Shown here in pieces: positions 9,833-20,115 of a DNA stretch of 64,000 nt. Numbering within the stretch: position 1 is the first letter of the stretch; each line of letters opens with the position of its first letter. A model generated the notes under the pieces. That model was not told where the DNA came from and did no database searches. It saw nothing but the letters and a program-made list of their open reading frames with translations. The stretch spans positions 869,125-933,124 of the forward strand of contig JADGDD010000001.1 in assembly GCA_016745075.1 (NCBI GenBank), written 5' to 3'. The position numbers were made by a program, and so were the translations under genes. Source of the stretch: Planctomycetota bacterium (lineage in GTDB: Bacteria; Planctomycetota; UBA11346).

Positions 9833-10148
9833 AACGTGACCAGTCTCACTACTGACAACAGAAAAGCCACAGCCCTTAGAACTCAGATACATATGACCTG
9901 CGATGCAATCTAGACTATCGTCGAGATGCTCAACGGTAAATATTCTATGATTCTCTTTTCATTCATTCTCAGTCCTTATGCACACCACAGTCAGTATAAT
10001 ATACCCCCCCCGTAAATAGAGTACTTTACTCCAGCACCTATTAATCCGTGTATATAACAACAGTTACAACAACCATGTTCTTAACTTGCGAACGACCTGC
10101 ACTCATCATCATACAAGGCTTCTGAAGATCATCATCAAGGAACTCTCC
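9833..10148. other. Intergenic stretch, nothing clear
   Basis: A gap of 316 bases between the BLUF and hydrolase genes. It contains a run of eight C residues at 10004-10011 but no convincing gene, hairpin or promoter. Confidence 0.6.
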
Positions 10149-10934
10149 ATGAACCACCGCTTTCCACAATCTACTTCTCAACGCTTTGTTATTGGCGGTA
10201 TTCCCATTCATGTATACGGCAGTGCTTGCAATGCAGGTGCTCCTGTTGTTTTTTATACTAATGGTCGAGGCGGACATGTTGGTCATCTCATTGAGTGGGG
10301 CAACGAACTTGTTCAACGTGGGTTTATTGCCATTGCTATCGACCAACGTAATCATGGAGAACGGTGCTTTGATCCAGCCGCATTTACACAGTATCGTGAT
10401 TTACTACTGGATAGCCTTGCTGGGCTTACTGGACTTGCCCAAGACATTCAACTACTCCTCGATTTTATACCACTACAATTAGGCATAAGCTGTGATCGAA
10501 CTGGCATGATCGGTGGCTCTTATGGTGGTGCTGCGGTATTGCGCACGATGTTAGCAGATACACGTATTCAGGTTGGTGCAGCTCTTATCACTACAGGAGA
10601 TTTCCGGAGTTGGGCTGAATTACGCAACGCTCAAAAAGAATTTGATGATGTACCTTTTGAGGATTTTTGGCCCGCAGGAACAGATGACATCGTGCAACAC
10701 TACGGTCCACTTGAAAACGTTGATGCTTTTGTCGGTCGTCCGTTGTTTATGGGCAATGGTGCCAATGATCCGACCTACCCACCGCATGCACTGACTAACA
10801 CTATTACCGCTATGCGCGCTGCTTATGGTGACTCCGATATGTTTGCACACAAAGTCTATGACAATATCGGCCATGAATGCTCTGAGCAAATGAACAATGA
10901 TGCCTTTGACTGGTTAGAACGTTGGCTGAAATAA
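10149..10934 (+). CDS. Alpha/beta hydrolase (dienelactone-hydrolase-like)
   Basis: A 261-residue serine hydrolase without a signal peptide, so cytoplasmic. The nucleophile elbow is GGSYGGAAV near residue 120. The acid is probably the Asp of GNGANDPTYPPH and the base the His of DNIGHEC near the C-terminus. The N-terminal FYTNGRGGHVGH strand-loop would form the oxyanion region, followed by AIDQRNHGE as in esterase/dienelactone hydrolase families. The start at 10149 has AAGGA eight bases upstream. The substrate is unknown. It converges with the glycosidase-like gene at 11109. Confidence 0.85.
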   Translation: MNHRFPQSTSQRFVIGGIPIHVYGSACNAGAPVVFYTNGRGGHVGHLIEWGNELVQRGFIAIAIDQRNHGERCFDPAAFTQYRDLLLDSLAGLTGLAQDIQLLLDFIPLQLGISCDRTGMIGGSYGGAAVLRTMLADTRIQVGAALITTGDFRSWAELRNAQKEFDDVPFEDFWPAGTDDIVQHYGPLENVDAFVGRPLFMGNGANDPTYPPHALTNTITAMRAAYGDSDMFAHKVYDNIGHECSEQMNNDAFDWLERWLK

Positions 10935-11108
10935 ATTCCATAAACAAAAAGAGCAAAGTAAGCACAAAGGTGTTATTGAGATGTGATCAGCAAACCGTGC
11001 ACATTTCATTGCTAACAAAAGAGATTGTGGAGATAAGCAGATTCTCAGAAAACAGTCCCTGCCTTTATTAGTACCTCCACAATCATTTAAGTCTTTTGCC
11101 ACAAATGG

Positions 11109-12953
11109 CTATTCTATAATAATATAATCTTCGGATGGAATCGTTTGGCCGTTGATAGTTCTTGGCTCATCTGCAAAATTTGCAATTACTGAAACACCGT
11201 TAGCGAAGGTGGTTTGCTCTACCAAGCCATCGTCTAGGTATTGATGATGAGTCATATCTTCTGCACCTATTTTTTTGTGCAGCGCATCTATAGCCAGAGA
11301 GGCTTTAAATTCGGCCTCCTCTTGTGGCCAGCTTGCTAAATCATTTGCTGGCCAATAGCTCATGTATCCCCAAAGAGCATTTTCTAATTGACGGACAGCC
11401 TTACCACCGCTTGTCCCAGCAGTTCCGTAACGAGCAGAGAAAGCAGCATCATGGAACACAAGTGACCACAGTGGGATAGATTCATGTGGCACATGCGTAT
11501 GTCGGTTTTCCAGCCAATCCAAATACGGTACACCAAAGTCTGCTGCTTCTTCACTACCAAGCACCACATCTTGGTCTTTGAAGAATTGCATCAGGTCTGC
11601 TTTCAGGTCTGGGTCTTCATCACGGGTCATTGGGTGGTCTTCATCAAAACATTCGTAAAAGCGTACACAGGATAAAGTATCAACAAAATGCGCACTTACT
11701 CCTAATGTTTTCAGATATGGCCAATTGCGTTCTGCCAAAGCACGTTGTTTTTTAGTACAGGTAATAAAACAGAGACCACCATGCCATGGGCCCCCTGTCA
11801 TTAAATCACCAGTACGTGTTTTGATAACCCCCTCAGGAAAAGTTGGGCTTTGAGTATAAATATCTTGATAATTATCATGCAGTGCCGCTAAATACTCACC
11901 ATCTTGTTCGACAAGGTTTTTTAATTCATCAACAGTACCCAACGCTTGCTCTGGTGGCCAAATATCTGGATGATGATCATCATAGCCACCCTGAAAAGTG
12001 CCACGTAAGACAAATAAACCTTTATCCATCCCCCATGCTTTCGCTTGAGCAAAAATCTGTGCCGCATCAGCATGACTAACGCGCACCTCAACATCACCAT
12101 CCGCTACGCGTTCTTCAGAAGAAACTGGATTGAGATTGTTTTCAGTAATATTCGTATGTTTGGTTGAGCATTGAAACATCGATACAATCCGACCACCATG
12201 TAATTTCTTTAATGCTGGACAGGCTTCCATTTTATCTTGTAAACTGCGCCAAAGACCATGGTCTTGTGCCCAACGGCGAAAACGTTTTGCAAGACCAACA
12301 TAACCGTTATCAGTAAAACAGTAACGAACAGAGTGAGCACCAGACCATACACTTTTGGCTTTCAGGAACGTTGGGGTAATATGTAAATTATTTCGGTACG
12401 TACCAATATCGGTAAAACCATTTTCAAATATCATCATCCAACCACGTTGTTCATCAGCATCTAAGCCGCCCACCCATCGCATATTTAAACCATTGTTTTG
12501 AGTTGCAAAATAACAGGTCATTTCTGGTTTATTAGCGCGCAGCCATTGCCCCACCTTGGATGGCATCACCAAACTTGCTGATTCTATGGCTGGTGGATAA
12601 TTAAAACTGGGGAGACTCTCATCTATGTCTTCAATATGTAAGACGAGTTCTGGTCCATCTAACTCCCAACGGATAACAGCTGACCCACAAGTGTCTGTCC
12701 ACGGTGGTGGCATCACGTTTATACGTAGGCGTTGCTCATCTATTTTTTCTGCGGTAAATCGCCCAATAAAATAGTCTGCCCACACTCGTTCACAGCGCGT
12801 CCACACCACATCTTGAACAATTTCATCACGATCTTGATAGGCAACGGGACCAGTTGCCCAAACCTTGCCTGTTTGCTTATCGTAAATAGTTGTTTGAGAA
12901 TCCGCTGCAACCTCCAGCTTCAAAAAATCATTTTCGATGGTGAAAATAGCCAT
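11109..12953 (-). CDS. Glycoside-hydrolase-like protein (DUF5696/GH101-like)
   Basis: A 614-residue protein without a signal peptide. An N-terminal beta-sandwich of about 230 residues starts FTIENDFLKLEV and is typical of glycosidases that begin with a supersandwich. A probable TIM barrel follows with acidic motifs: LHDNYQDIY near 355, VDTLSCVRFYECFDEDHP near 435 and GSEEAADFGVPYLDW near 480. The C-terminus is a small beta domain. The pattern resembles DUF5696 and the GH101/GH129 type of alpha-glycosidase; the Asp of VDTLS and the Glu of GSEE are candidates for catalysis. It stands alone with AAAGGGG ahead of the ATG. The family call comes from remembered motif patterns and needs a profile search. 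Confidence 0.6.
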   Translation of the reverse strand: MAIFTIENDFLKLEVAADSQTTIYDKQTGKVWATGPVAYQDRDEIVQDVVWTRCERVWADYFIGRFTAEKIDEQRLRINVMPPPWTDTCGSAVIRWELDGPELVLHIEDIDESLPSFNYPPAIESASLVMPSKVGQWLRANKPEMTCYFATQNNGLNMRWVGGLDADEQRGWMMIFENGFTDIGTYRNNLHITPTFLKAKSVWSGAHSVRYCFTDNGYVGLAKRFRRWAQDHGLWRSLQDKMEACPALKKLHGGRIVSMFQCSTKHTNITENNLNPVSSEERVADGDVEVRVSHADAAQIFAQAKAWGMDKGLFVLRGTFQGGYDDHHPDIWPPEQALGTVDELKNLVEQDGEYLAALHDNYQDIYTQSPTFPEGVIKTRTGDLMTGGPWHGGLCFITCTKKQRALAERNWPYLKTLGVSAHFVDTLSCVRFYECFDEDHPMTRDEDPDLKADLMQFFKDQDVVLGSEEAADFGVPYLDWLENRHTHVPHESIPLWSLVFHDAAFSARYGTAGTSGGKAVRQLENALWGYMSYWPANDLASWPQEEAEFKASLAIDALHKKIGAEDMTHHQYLDDGLVEQTTFANGVSVIANFADEPRTINGQTIPSEDYIIIE

Positions 12954-13070
12954 ACCTGTACCCCTTTGCCCTGTCTTACAACAAATAGATCAACAGCAAG
13001 GCCTATTTCAGTATTTCTTTTATTTATGCATAAGAGCGTCTGAAACATTATTCTACAGCATAAACACAAG

Positions 13071-13856
13071 CTAGGAACGTTTCAATAAAGCCGCTCCTGT
13101 AAAAACGAGGGCCTGTATGGCAATAATACTTGCACCGCTTGGCCATGAATAGAGAGCACTCAGCATAAGCCCTGCTGGAACCGTTATACCACTAATAAAT
13201 AATGCCACTACTGTCATACCAGAAAAAGTTCGTGTACATAAACGCGCTGTTGCAGGTGGAATGATTAACAAAGCAGAAGTCAAAACAATGCCGACCAGTT
13301 TTATTGAGACAACCACCGTTGCTGCAATAAATAAAATAAGGTACATATCATGGCGCGTAACCGGAAGGCCGTCTGCTTTGGCCTGATCTTTATCAAAAGT
13401 GGCATAGGCCCATGATGACCACAGCCGCATGCTCCCAAGAGCAACAAACACAAGCACAGCAGCAGCAATACAATCAAACCATCGAACCAACAAAATATCA
13501 CCGAATAAATAAGACATTGGACCTGCCGCATTGTCTTGCGGAAATACGATCATTCCAAGAGCCATGGCTGAAGTGAACAATATGCCAATGGCTGTATCAC
13601 TTTGCAAACCAGTCCGATTACGAATAAAGACAACTAAACTCGCCACTAGCATGGTAAAAGGCAAGGCCACATAGAGCGGTTCAATACCCCACAATACCCC
13701 AAGCGCCACACCACCAAAAGCTGCGTGGGCAAGACCTGCGCCAACAAAAGACAAACCACGCTGAACTACGAACACACCAACCCAAGCAGAAACTAAGGCA
13801 ATAAGGGTGCCTCCACACAATGCAGGCGCGAGGACCAACCAATAAAAATCATCCAT
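13071..13856 (-). CDS. znuB: Zinc/manganese ABC transporter permease
   Basis: A 261-residue polytopic membrane protein of the ABC-3 family with seven to eight hydrophobic segments. The signature features are the N-terminal RGLSFVGAGLAHAAFGGVALG (a conserved SxxGxxLAHxxxxG region) and a GIVLTSALLIIPPATARL helix near residue 190. It overlaps the ATPase gene by 8 nt and is the last gene of a znuA-znuC-znuB-type operon. It should form the channel for zinc (or manganese) import. Metal choice is inferred from the His-rich binding protein. Confidence 0.92.
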   Translation of the reverse strand: MDDFYWLVLAPALCGGTLIALVSAWVGVFVVQRGLSFVGAGLAHAAFGGVALGVLWGIEPLYVALPFTMLVASLVVFIRNRTGLQSDTAIGILFTSAMALGMIVFPQDNAAGPMSYLFGDILLVRWFDCIAAAVLVFVALGSMRLWSSWAYATFDKDQAKADGLPVTRHDMYLILFIAATVVVSIKLVGIVLTSALLIIPPATARLCTRTFSGMTVVALFISGITVPAGLMLSALYSWPSGASIIAIQALVFTGAALLKRS

Positions 13857-14613
13857 GAGTACAGCCCACCTGTGTCATCGGATGCATATGGCCACGATGA
13901 CCAAATACTTCTCTCATAACTTCATCATCTGGACCGTCTGTAGAAGCGCCACTCCAACGCAGGGTACTATTTAATAACATAATATGCGATGAATGATGTT
14001 TGGCCGTAGACCAATCGTGCGAGACCATCACAACTGTGGCGGTATGATCTGTTTGATAATCTTCTAAGATACTATGTAAATCGGCCTCTGAACGCACATC
14101 CATACCGGTAGCTGGTTCATCCAATAATAATAATTCTGGCTGACGAACGAGGGCACGCGCTAAATAGACACGTTGTAATTCTCCGCCTGATAACACGCCA
14201 ACTCTTCGGTCTGCAAGTGAGCGCAAACCAACACGGTCTAAAGCTTGTAAACACGATGCACGCGTCGTTTCATCAAGACGAAACGACCACTTACCATGTA
14301 TGCCGGTAGCCACCACATCGAGAGCACGAGCAGGAAAGTTCTGATCATAACGTTTGCTTTGCGGGACCGTTCCTATGCGTCGTGGATTCACGGCTGATAT
14401 CGGCGCATCAAATAGTTGAACGGAACCACGCGTAACTGCCTGTAAACCAAGCAAAACACGTAAAAAAGTGCTTTTACCACCACCATTGGGTCCAAGAATA
14501 GTACAAAAAGCACCAACAGGAATAGACATAGAAACATGCTGTAAGGCAAACTGCTCACCAAGTTGGACGCTTATTCCATCACACTGGACGGCACTCGGTT
14601 GCCCGTCAGTCAT
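13849..14613 (-). CDS. znuC: Zinc/manganese ABC transporter ATP-binding protein
   Basis: A 254-residue ABC ATPase. Walker A is GPNGGGKST near residue 42, the ABC signature is LSGGELQRVYLARAL near 143, Walker B is LLLLDEPATGMD, and the switch His lies in VMVSHDWS. It overlaps the binding-protein gene by 8 nt upstream and the permease gene by 8 nt downstream, consistent with translational coupling. Confidence 0.94.
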   Translation of the reverse strand: MTDGQPSAVQCDGISVQLGEQFALQHVSMSIPVGAFCTILGPNGGGKSTFLRVLLGLQAVTRGSVQLFDAPISAVNPRRIGTVPQSKRYDQNFPARALDVVATGIHGKWSFRLDETTRASCLQALDRVGLRSLADRRVGVLSGGELQRVYLARALVRQPELLLLDEPATGMDVRSEADLHSILEDYQTDHTATVVMVSHDWSTAKHHSSHIMLLNSTLRWSGASTDGPDDEVMREVFGHRGHMHPMTQVGCTHG

Positions 14614-15520
14614 TCTGAACTTTCACAAAGAGAGCATCCATCACTGCACGCGCATTACTGTGAATAATGTCTTCTATACTTTGATCTGGACGGCCAAGTG
14701 GGTCAACACGGCACACTGGCACCTTCAAATCTTGGGCAACACGTTCTGCTACATCAGCCGGTAACTGTACCTCAGAAAGAATAAGATCGATGTCTTTCGT
14801 ACGGTAAATAGCTTGTATTTCTTCGGTAGAAACAGTGTGCGAACCTGTGCTAATAGAGGCTATTGCATCTATTCCATAAGCTTTGCAAAAATAACCAAAG
14901 GATGGGTGATGTTGAACAATTTTTTTACCGACCAAAGGCTTCAGTTCTTTCCGTAAACGTGCATCCAAATCCTGTAAAGATGATAACGCTTCAGCAAGAC
15001 GAACCTCAGATTGTTTGCGCCACTCAGAAGGGATGTGCTTGGTTAAAGCAGGTAACACCGCCGCACACGCAAGTGGATCTAGCCAAAAATGCGGATCTAC
15101 CACACCTTGGCAATGGTCATCATGATCATGGGTACCACGTATACGAATAGGGCCTTGATTCAAAAGTTCACTCTCTTCTTCATGTTGTCCATCTATCGAC
15201 AAATGCTGTGACTCCGGCAATAAGTCTAATAATACCACATGAACACGTGCACCCAACAATGGTGCCCACGGCTCTAAATCCCTAGCAGTACTCACAAGTA
15301 ATGCCCCTCTACAGGCTGCTTTTTGTGCAGGCCGCAACTGAAAACCATGTGGAGAGCTACCAGCTGGCATTAAGCAGGTCACCTCTACTTCTGGATCTAC
15401 CACTGATCGCAGCAAAGCCGCCACAGGTGGTGTAGTTGCTACAATGTGAGTTGGTTTCTGTGGCTCCTCATCACAAGCAGCACAGAAGAACAGAGCAAAA
15501 GCAAATAGTAGGTATCTCAT
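14606..15520 (-). CDS. znuA: Zinc/manganese ABC transporter substrate-binding lipoprotein
   Basis: A 304-residue cluster A-I binding protein. The N-terminus MRYLLFAFALFFCAAC has a lipobox-like CAAC, so it is probably anchored as a lipoprotein. Metal ligands are visible as SPHGFQL, DPHFWLD, QHHPSFGYF and the acidic SEVQLP. Between the first two lies an acidic, His-rich loop (GTHDHDDHCQG) typical of zinc-binding ZnuA, here short. It is the first gene of the three-gene operon and divergent from ispA with a 75-nt gap. No clear Zur operator is seen in the gap. Confidence 0.92.
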   Translation of the reverse strand: MRYLLFAFALFFCAACDEEPQKPTHIVATTPPVAALLRSVVDPEVEVTCLMPAGSSPHGFQLRPAQKAACRGALLVSTARDLEPWAPLLGARVHVVLLDLLPESQHLSIDGQHEEESELLNQGPIRIRGTHDHDDHCQGVVDPHFWLDPLACAAVLPALTKHIPSEWRKQSEVRLAEALSSLQDLDARLRKELKPLVGKKIVQHHPSFGYFCKAYGIDAIASISTGSHTVSTEEIQAIYRTKDIDLILSEVQLPADVAERVAQDLKVPVCRVDPLGRPDQSIEDIIHSNARAVMDALFVKVQND

Positions 15521-15595
15521 ATGGGCGCAGCCTATAGGTCACTTACGCAAACCCAAGTGCTTGCTGACTGCGAGACCCACTGAATACTCTTTTCC

Positions 15596-16471
15596 ATGTC
15601 TGTATCTTCATTCCTTCGTCGTGCCATATCCCTCACCGAGCAAGCTCTGGACCACTACTTACCGAGCACTGATACTCCACCAACACGCCTACATGATGCC
15701 ATGCGCTATGCTGTGTTTGCTGGTGGAAAACGCATACGACCAGCCCTAGCCCTAGCCGCCTGTGAAGCCTGTGGTGGTACCGAAGAACAAGTCCGCCCTG
15801 CCATGGCTGCCTTAGAAATGTTGCACACTTACACCCTTATTCATGACGATTTACCCGCCATGGATGATGATGATCTGCGACGCGGCAAACCAACTTGCCA
15901 CAAAGCCTTTGATGAAGCCACGGCTATCCTTGCTGGTGATGCCCTACTCACCCGCGTTTTTGCTGTCCTCTCAGAATGTGGTTCACAAGCAGTATTAAGC
16001 CTTGCCGATGCTGCTGGCAGCTGCGGTGTAGTTGGTGGCCAACAAGACGACCTCGATAGTGAAGGCCATCCTGTTGATGATTCTCCAGAATGCATTGCTC
16101 GACTTGAACGTATTCACCGTGGTAAAACAGCGGCACTCATTCGCGTAAGCTGTGAACTTGGTGCCATTGCTGCTGGCGCACCCGCTCAAACCATCAAAAC
16201 CCTTGCCGATTTTGGTGAATCCGCTGGCCTCGCCTTTCAAGTGATAGATGACATCTTGGACGTAACTGCCAGCGCTGACACCCTTGGTAAAACGCCAGGC
16301 AAAGATGCCGCCACCGACAAATTGACTTATGTTGCCGTCTATGGCCTAGAAGCAGCCCGTATACAAGCAGACACTTTAGCCACAGCCGCAGAAACGGCAC
16401 TAGCAACTTTTGGACCAGAAGCAGATAACCTCCGTGCTCTTGGCCAACTTATCGTTAAACGAGATCGGTAG
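15596..16471 (+). CDS. ispA: Farnesyl diphosphate synthase (short-chain prenyltransferase)
   Basis: A 291-residue trans-prenyltransferase that condenses isopentenyl diphosphate with DMAPP/GPP. The first Asp-rich motif is LIHDDLPAMDDDDLRRGKP near residue 80, almost identical in layout to E. coli IspA. The second is FQVIDDILDV near residue 220 followed by TLGKTPGKD. GGKRIRP near the N-terminus binds IPP. The insert in the first motif and the short aromatic-poor residues ahead of it suit a C15 product, although geranylgeranyl synthesis cannot be excluded. A DUF6941-like gene follows after 5 nt and is probably co-transcribed. Confidence 0.92.
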   Translation: MSVSSFLRRAISLTEQALDHYLPSTDTPPTRLHDAMRYAVFAGGKRIRPALALAACEACGGTEEQVRPAMAALEMLHTYTLIHDDLPAMDDDDLRRGKPTCHKAFDEATAILAGDALLTRVFAVLSECGSQAVLSLADAAGSCGVVGGQQDDLDSEGHPVDDSPECIARLERIHRGKTAALIRVSCELGAIAAGAPAQTIKTLADFGESAGLAFQVIDDILDVTASADTLGKTPGKDAATDKLTYVAVYGLEAARIQADTLATAAETALATFGPEADNLRALGQLIVKRDR

Positions 16472-16476
16472 TACCT

Positions 16477-16917
16477 ATGAGCATTAACGGAACCATTATT
16501 CTCTGTGACAATGTCTACGAAGCGGCCCAGGGGAAATTTATTATTGCAGGCACCTATAATAGCCTTGCCTGCAAAGGGTCACGCTTGCAGTTGCCATCTC
16601 TTGAATGTTATCTGCGTTTATACCCTGAAAAAATAGGAAAGCTCCCCGTTCAAATACGCATGGTTGATGCTGAACGTATAGATGCACCACCACTGTTTAC
16701 AGCAAACCTTGATATCGACGTTACCGAGCACCAAATACCGATATTAGAATTTGCTTTCAAATCTCGCATACCCCTGAGCATCAATTGTAATTTTCAAAAC
16801 CCAGAAGATACCACGGCAAATATTCCTTTTTCCGTGCAAGTCCTTGCTGATGACGAGCTTATTGCCAGCACCCCATTGCGCATTCGTTTTGAGAACGTCA
16901 AAAGCACTGACTCATAA
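16477..16917 (+). CDS. DUF6941-like conserved protein
   Basis: A 146-residue protein starting SINGTIILCDNVYEAAQGKFIIAGTY. The opening cytosine-aspartate strand, the GKFIIAGTY turn and the beta-rich body fit the DUF6941 family as I remember it (single-domain proteins with no known function). No signal peptide, membrane segment or catalytic motif is visible. It starts 5 nt after ispA, which suggests one transcript but does not define a role. It converges with the large esterase gene. Confidence 0.6.
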   Translation: MSINGTIILCDNVYEAAQGKFIIAGTYNSLACKGSRLQLPSLECYLRLYPEKIGKLPVQIRMVDAERIDAPPLFTANLDIDVTEHQIPILEFAFKSRIPLSINCNFQNPEDTTANIPFSVQVLADDELIASTPLRIRFENVKSTDS

Positions 16918-16990
16918 ATAAAACACAACTATTTAATTCTCTTGCACTGGTTCAGTATTGAAAAGAATACGGCTAGAATAGCTTGTAAAT

Positions 16991-19900
16991 TTACCGCTTA
17001 AAGCTCTCAAATATTAAATCCTTTAAAGATGGGTGGCACACGTCCATATTGTATGTTTTTTTCATCTTTCCATTGATGGCCCAAATACTGTTGGCCGTTG
17101 TCACCACTTTGTATCTATTCCGAGCATCGCCAGAAACCATTGCACTACGTAGAGAACAATGAACACCTGCTGTTTCCATCATTTCAGTAACAAGTTCATT
17201 TAACTCTGTTTTATCAACGAAAAATTCCAATATGATAACATCGGCAAAAGCACTGTTGATGTCATCCCAACACGCTGCTGCTGGGTTAAATGCTGGGAAT
17301 GGTGATGCCCAAGCATTACTGGCCAGTACCACAAAATCTGCTCCTGTTTTTTGATGCAGTTGGTTGGTAACTTTATTGCAAATGCCTTCTAAATGACTCA
17401 CAAAAGCTGGCAGCCCTGTTGTGTGCAAAAAGCGAGGCTGTATTTGCCAATCATGACCATATGAGAAACAGCGTTCCAATTGTCCGCTCTGAACATCCTC
17501 AATCATAATATCCGTGCTCAGACCTTTATCCATACCCCATGAAATGCTAGGACGACCAAGATTATAAAACTCGGCCTCACTGCTACCAATCAAATAGACT
17601 AAGCGTTGCTGCTGTTCGGGATTACAGGCGAGCATGGTGTACCCTTTTCCTGCCAGCTCATAGCTATGATCGTCTGATAACGTCAGTGTGTTTTCTTTCT
17701 GGAAGAGAGGCATAGCAGCAGACAGACGCGCACTAACACTATTCTGATCCGGCCCACCAACAAGAATAAGGTTATGTGTCTGTAAATCTTCTTCGCTTAC
17801 CTCTGTGTCTTTTTTGAGGCGCAAAAAAGGGAAGTGTGCTCGTCGCCAAGAACCATCTCTTATTGTGAGTTCTTCTGCAAATTCCTCCATTGCCGTTAAA
17901 ACATCCCCTTCAGCTTTGCTACCTTGTACAATTAACAACGGTTCATTGCCATATAACAACCCCATAGCCCCTCGCTCATATGGACGGCGCGCTTGGGTCA
18001 GTTGTGCTGCTACCCATGGTATCACTACAAAACCTTCATCATGTTTTTGTAAGCGTATTGTTTGGGGAATAGGTGTTGGCAGTGTGTGGGACCATGAAAG
18101 CCCTTGTATCCGCACTGGTACATCAGACGAGAGATGCTCAGCTGGTAATTGTAGATCAAGTTGATCTACGTTTTCTGCGGACACATAGATCCTATTATCA
18201 GCACGCACCTGTATTCTGATTCGTGCCTGTTCTGATGGGTCAACAAACTGTAAAATTTTTGCCCAGTAATATTTTCCGCGCTGTGCACTGTCCGTCGTAT
18301 AATCCAAGTTTGCCGGAACGAGAGACCGCCGATGTGATAACAACCAATTGATTGGCTCTTCTTGAAAAAGAAAACTCTCAATATCGTGTCCATGTTGGCC
18401 TGAATAAAGGGCTCGTGTTGGGTAGCCGAGCTGTTGTAAATATCTTGTACCAAAATAGGAATAATCGCTACTGACAACAGAATCTTTACGACCATGCACG
18501 GTTAAAAGCGGTAAATGGGAAAAATTAGAGAAACAATTCTTTCGCACATAACCAGCTGCCGGAATAACCGCTGCAAACAGATCGGGATAACGACTTGCTA
18601 TAGACCAAGTACCACCACCACCCATAGAATTACCAAGTAAGTACACTCGTTGTGTGTCAATGCTGTAATGTTTCTGTACTTCTGCTAGTACTGCTAAAAC
18701 ATCACTTTCAGCAAGATTAAAATAACCGCCATTTACTCCACGCGCATCAACTTTTACCATGATATATGCTTGGCTGACCTCTTTCTGCTTTGGTAGATCA
18801 CACCACCACGTAGACCCGTGTAAATTCACGACCAGTGGCCATGGCTGATCTGGCGTATAAGCTGCTGGCACATTCACCGTGTATGGATGTGCTCTACCAT
18901 CTATTTTTGAAATGTATGCTTCCCGTTTGGAACCAGTTGTAGTCCCGAGTAAATCTTTTCCCTGTTTCATTGCATTCAACCATTTATAGGTTCGTGGAAT
19001 AAGGTCTACATATTTTGCAACTCGTTTATCCAGATTTTTTTGGATGTGCTCATCATCATGTTCATTCATTTCAAATAAAAACGCAAAATATTTAGCAACA
19101 TCCATATGTCTTTTCCATAAAACATCAGACATATCCAGAGGCTGTTGTAGCTCAGAAATTACTGCGTTGATATAAGCACTTGCCTCAGCTTTATTAAGCG
19201 GTTTTCCCTGTTCATCCCGAGGGAAAGCGCTACCTGTTATAGACTTGACAAACTCTCCATTACGCAGCAATCGGATTTCATAAGGGCCACCTTTATTACA
19301 GACAAAGGGAATTTCACATTGAGCATCATAGGCATTAAATACGAGTTGTTGACGAGTAACCGTATCTTGAAAATGAAACTCGACTTCGCAACTGCTTCCT
19401 TCTTCTGCTCCAAAAACGGTCACAGTAAGACTTGTTTCGTCTGTGATAAGTCTCGGGCTCACATCACAGGCAAGGCCTACAGCCCCCACTTCTATACCTT
19501 CTTTTCCTTGTGGTTTTCCTGAGCCGCGTATCAATGCAAACTTATCAAGACCACTGGCAACCATGCCGCCTTCTTTCCGTGGACCATCAAGTTTTAATTG
19601 AAAACGATGCGTTCCTTTGTCTAATTTTAGGTGACCAAGTAGGCACCAGTCTGCTTCTATATTGGGAAGAAGCGGAGTCCGATTTGTTAAAGGTATACGC
19701 CTATGACAATGCTGCCACTCCGGTGCCTCATCAAAACGCCATTCAAATGGGCCATGTGACCAGAATTTTCGACACCACAAATGATAACGCCCAGACTGCT
19801 CTACGGTAATAGTGTAGTATGCAAAAATGACGGGCTCTTCTATTTCTAGGTCGTCTATATGTTTATGAGTGAGCCAATTTCCAGCAGAAAGTAGTCCCGC

Positions 19901-20050
19901 TTGCTCACCCAGTTCTCCTGCGGTGAATTCACAATCTTCATTAAAATTTGTTTCGACTGGCTGTTCACCTTCCCAATACACAACCTCACTTGCTGGCAAA
20001 ACAGCAACAGACAGAGCCAACACAAGCGCTGAAAAAAAAGTCCTATACAT
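16991..20050 (-). CDS. Large secreted multidomain esterase (PHB-depolymerase-like hydrolase)
   Basis: A 1019-residue exported protein. The start at 20050 has GAAGGAGG seven bases ahead and opens a signal peptide (FFSALVLALSVAVLPAS); an in-frame start 54 nt upstream lies before that site. The N-terminal 170 residues are a beta-sandwich resembling a carbohydrate-binding module (YWEGEQPVETNF, RYHLWCRKFW). An alpha/beta hydrolase domain follows at about 400-600 with HGSTWW, nucleophile GNSMGGGGTW, acid region VHGRKDS and His in SGQHGHDIE. The C-terminal 400 residues are unassigned. It is the last gene of an IclR/sulfatase/esterase operon, 65 nt after the sulfatase stop, so it probably removes acyl groups from a sulfated polymer outside the cytoplasm. 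Confidence 0.8.
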   Translation of the reverse strand: MYRTFFSALVLALSVAVLPASEVVYWEGEQPVETNFNEDCEFTAGELGEQAGLLSAGNWLTHKHIDDLEIEEPVIFAYYTITVEQSGRYHLWCRKFWSHGPFEWRFDEAPEWQHCHRRIPLTNRTPLLPNIEADWCLLGHLKLDKGTHRFQLKLDGPRKEGGMVASGLDKFALIRGSGKPQGKEGIEVGAVGLACDVSPRLITDETSLTVTVFGAEEGSSCEVEFHFQDTVTRQQLVFNAYDAQCEIPFVCNKGGPYEIRLLRNGEFVKSITGSAFPRDEQGKPLNKAEASAYINAVISELQQPLDMSDVLWKRHMDVAKYFAFLFEMNEHDDEHIQKNLDKRVAKYVDLIPRTYKWLNAMKQGKDLLGTTTGSKREAYISKIDGRAHPYTVNVPAAYTPDQPWPLVVNLHGSTWWCDLPKQKEVSQAYIMVKVDARGVNGGYFNLAESDVLAVLAEVQKHYSIDTQRVYLLGNSMGGGGTWSIASRYPDLFAAVIPAAGYVRKNCFSNFSHLPLLTVHGRKDSVVSSDYSYFGTRYLQQLGYPTRALYSGQHGHDIESFLFQEEPINWLLSHRRSLVPANLDYTTDSAQRGKYYWAKILQFVDPSEQARIRIQVRADNRIYVSAENVDQLDLQLPAEHLSSDVPVRIQGLSWSHTLPTPIPQTIRLQKHDEGFVVIPWVAAQLTQARRPYERGAMGLLYGNEPLLIVQGSKAEGDVLTAMEEFAEELTIRDGSWRRAHFPFLRLKKDTEVSEEDLQTHNLILVGGPDQNSVSARLSAAMPLFQKENTLTLSDDHSYELAGKGYTMLACNPEQQQRLVYLIGSSEAEFYNLGRPSISWGMDKGLSTDIMIEDVQSGQLERCFSYGHDWQIQPRFLHTTGLPAFVSHLEGICNKVTNQLHQKTGADFVVLASNAWASPFPAFNPAAACWDDINSAFADVIILEFFVDKTELNELVTEMMETAGVHCSLRSAMVSGDARNRYKVVTTANSIWAINGKMKKTYNMDVCHPSLKDLIFESFKR

Positions 20051-20115
20051 ATGCGCCTCCTTCGCCACGGGTGTATAGACGAACACTAAAGGCGCAAGAG
20101 TCAAAAAAGATTATT

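Noticed and set aside
11023..11084. Ten-base inverted repeat between converging genes
   Set aside because: The loop is 42 bases and no U-tract follows, so a terminator call is not supported.
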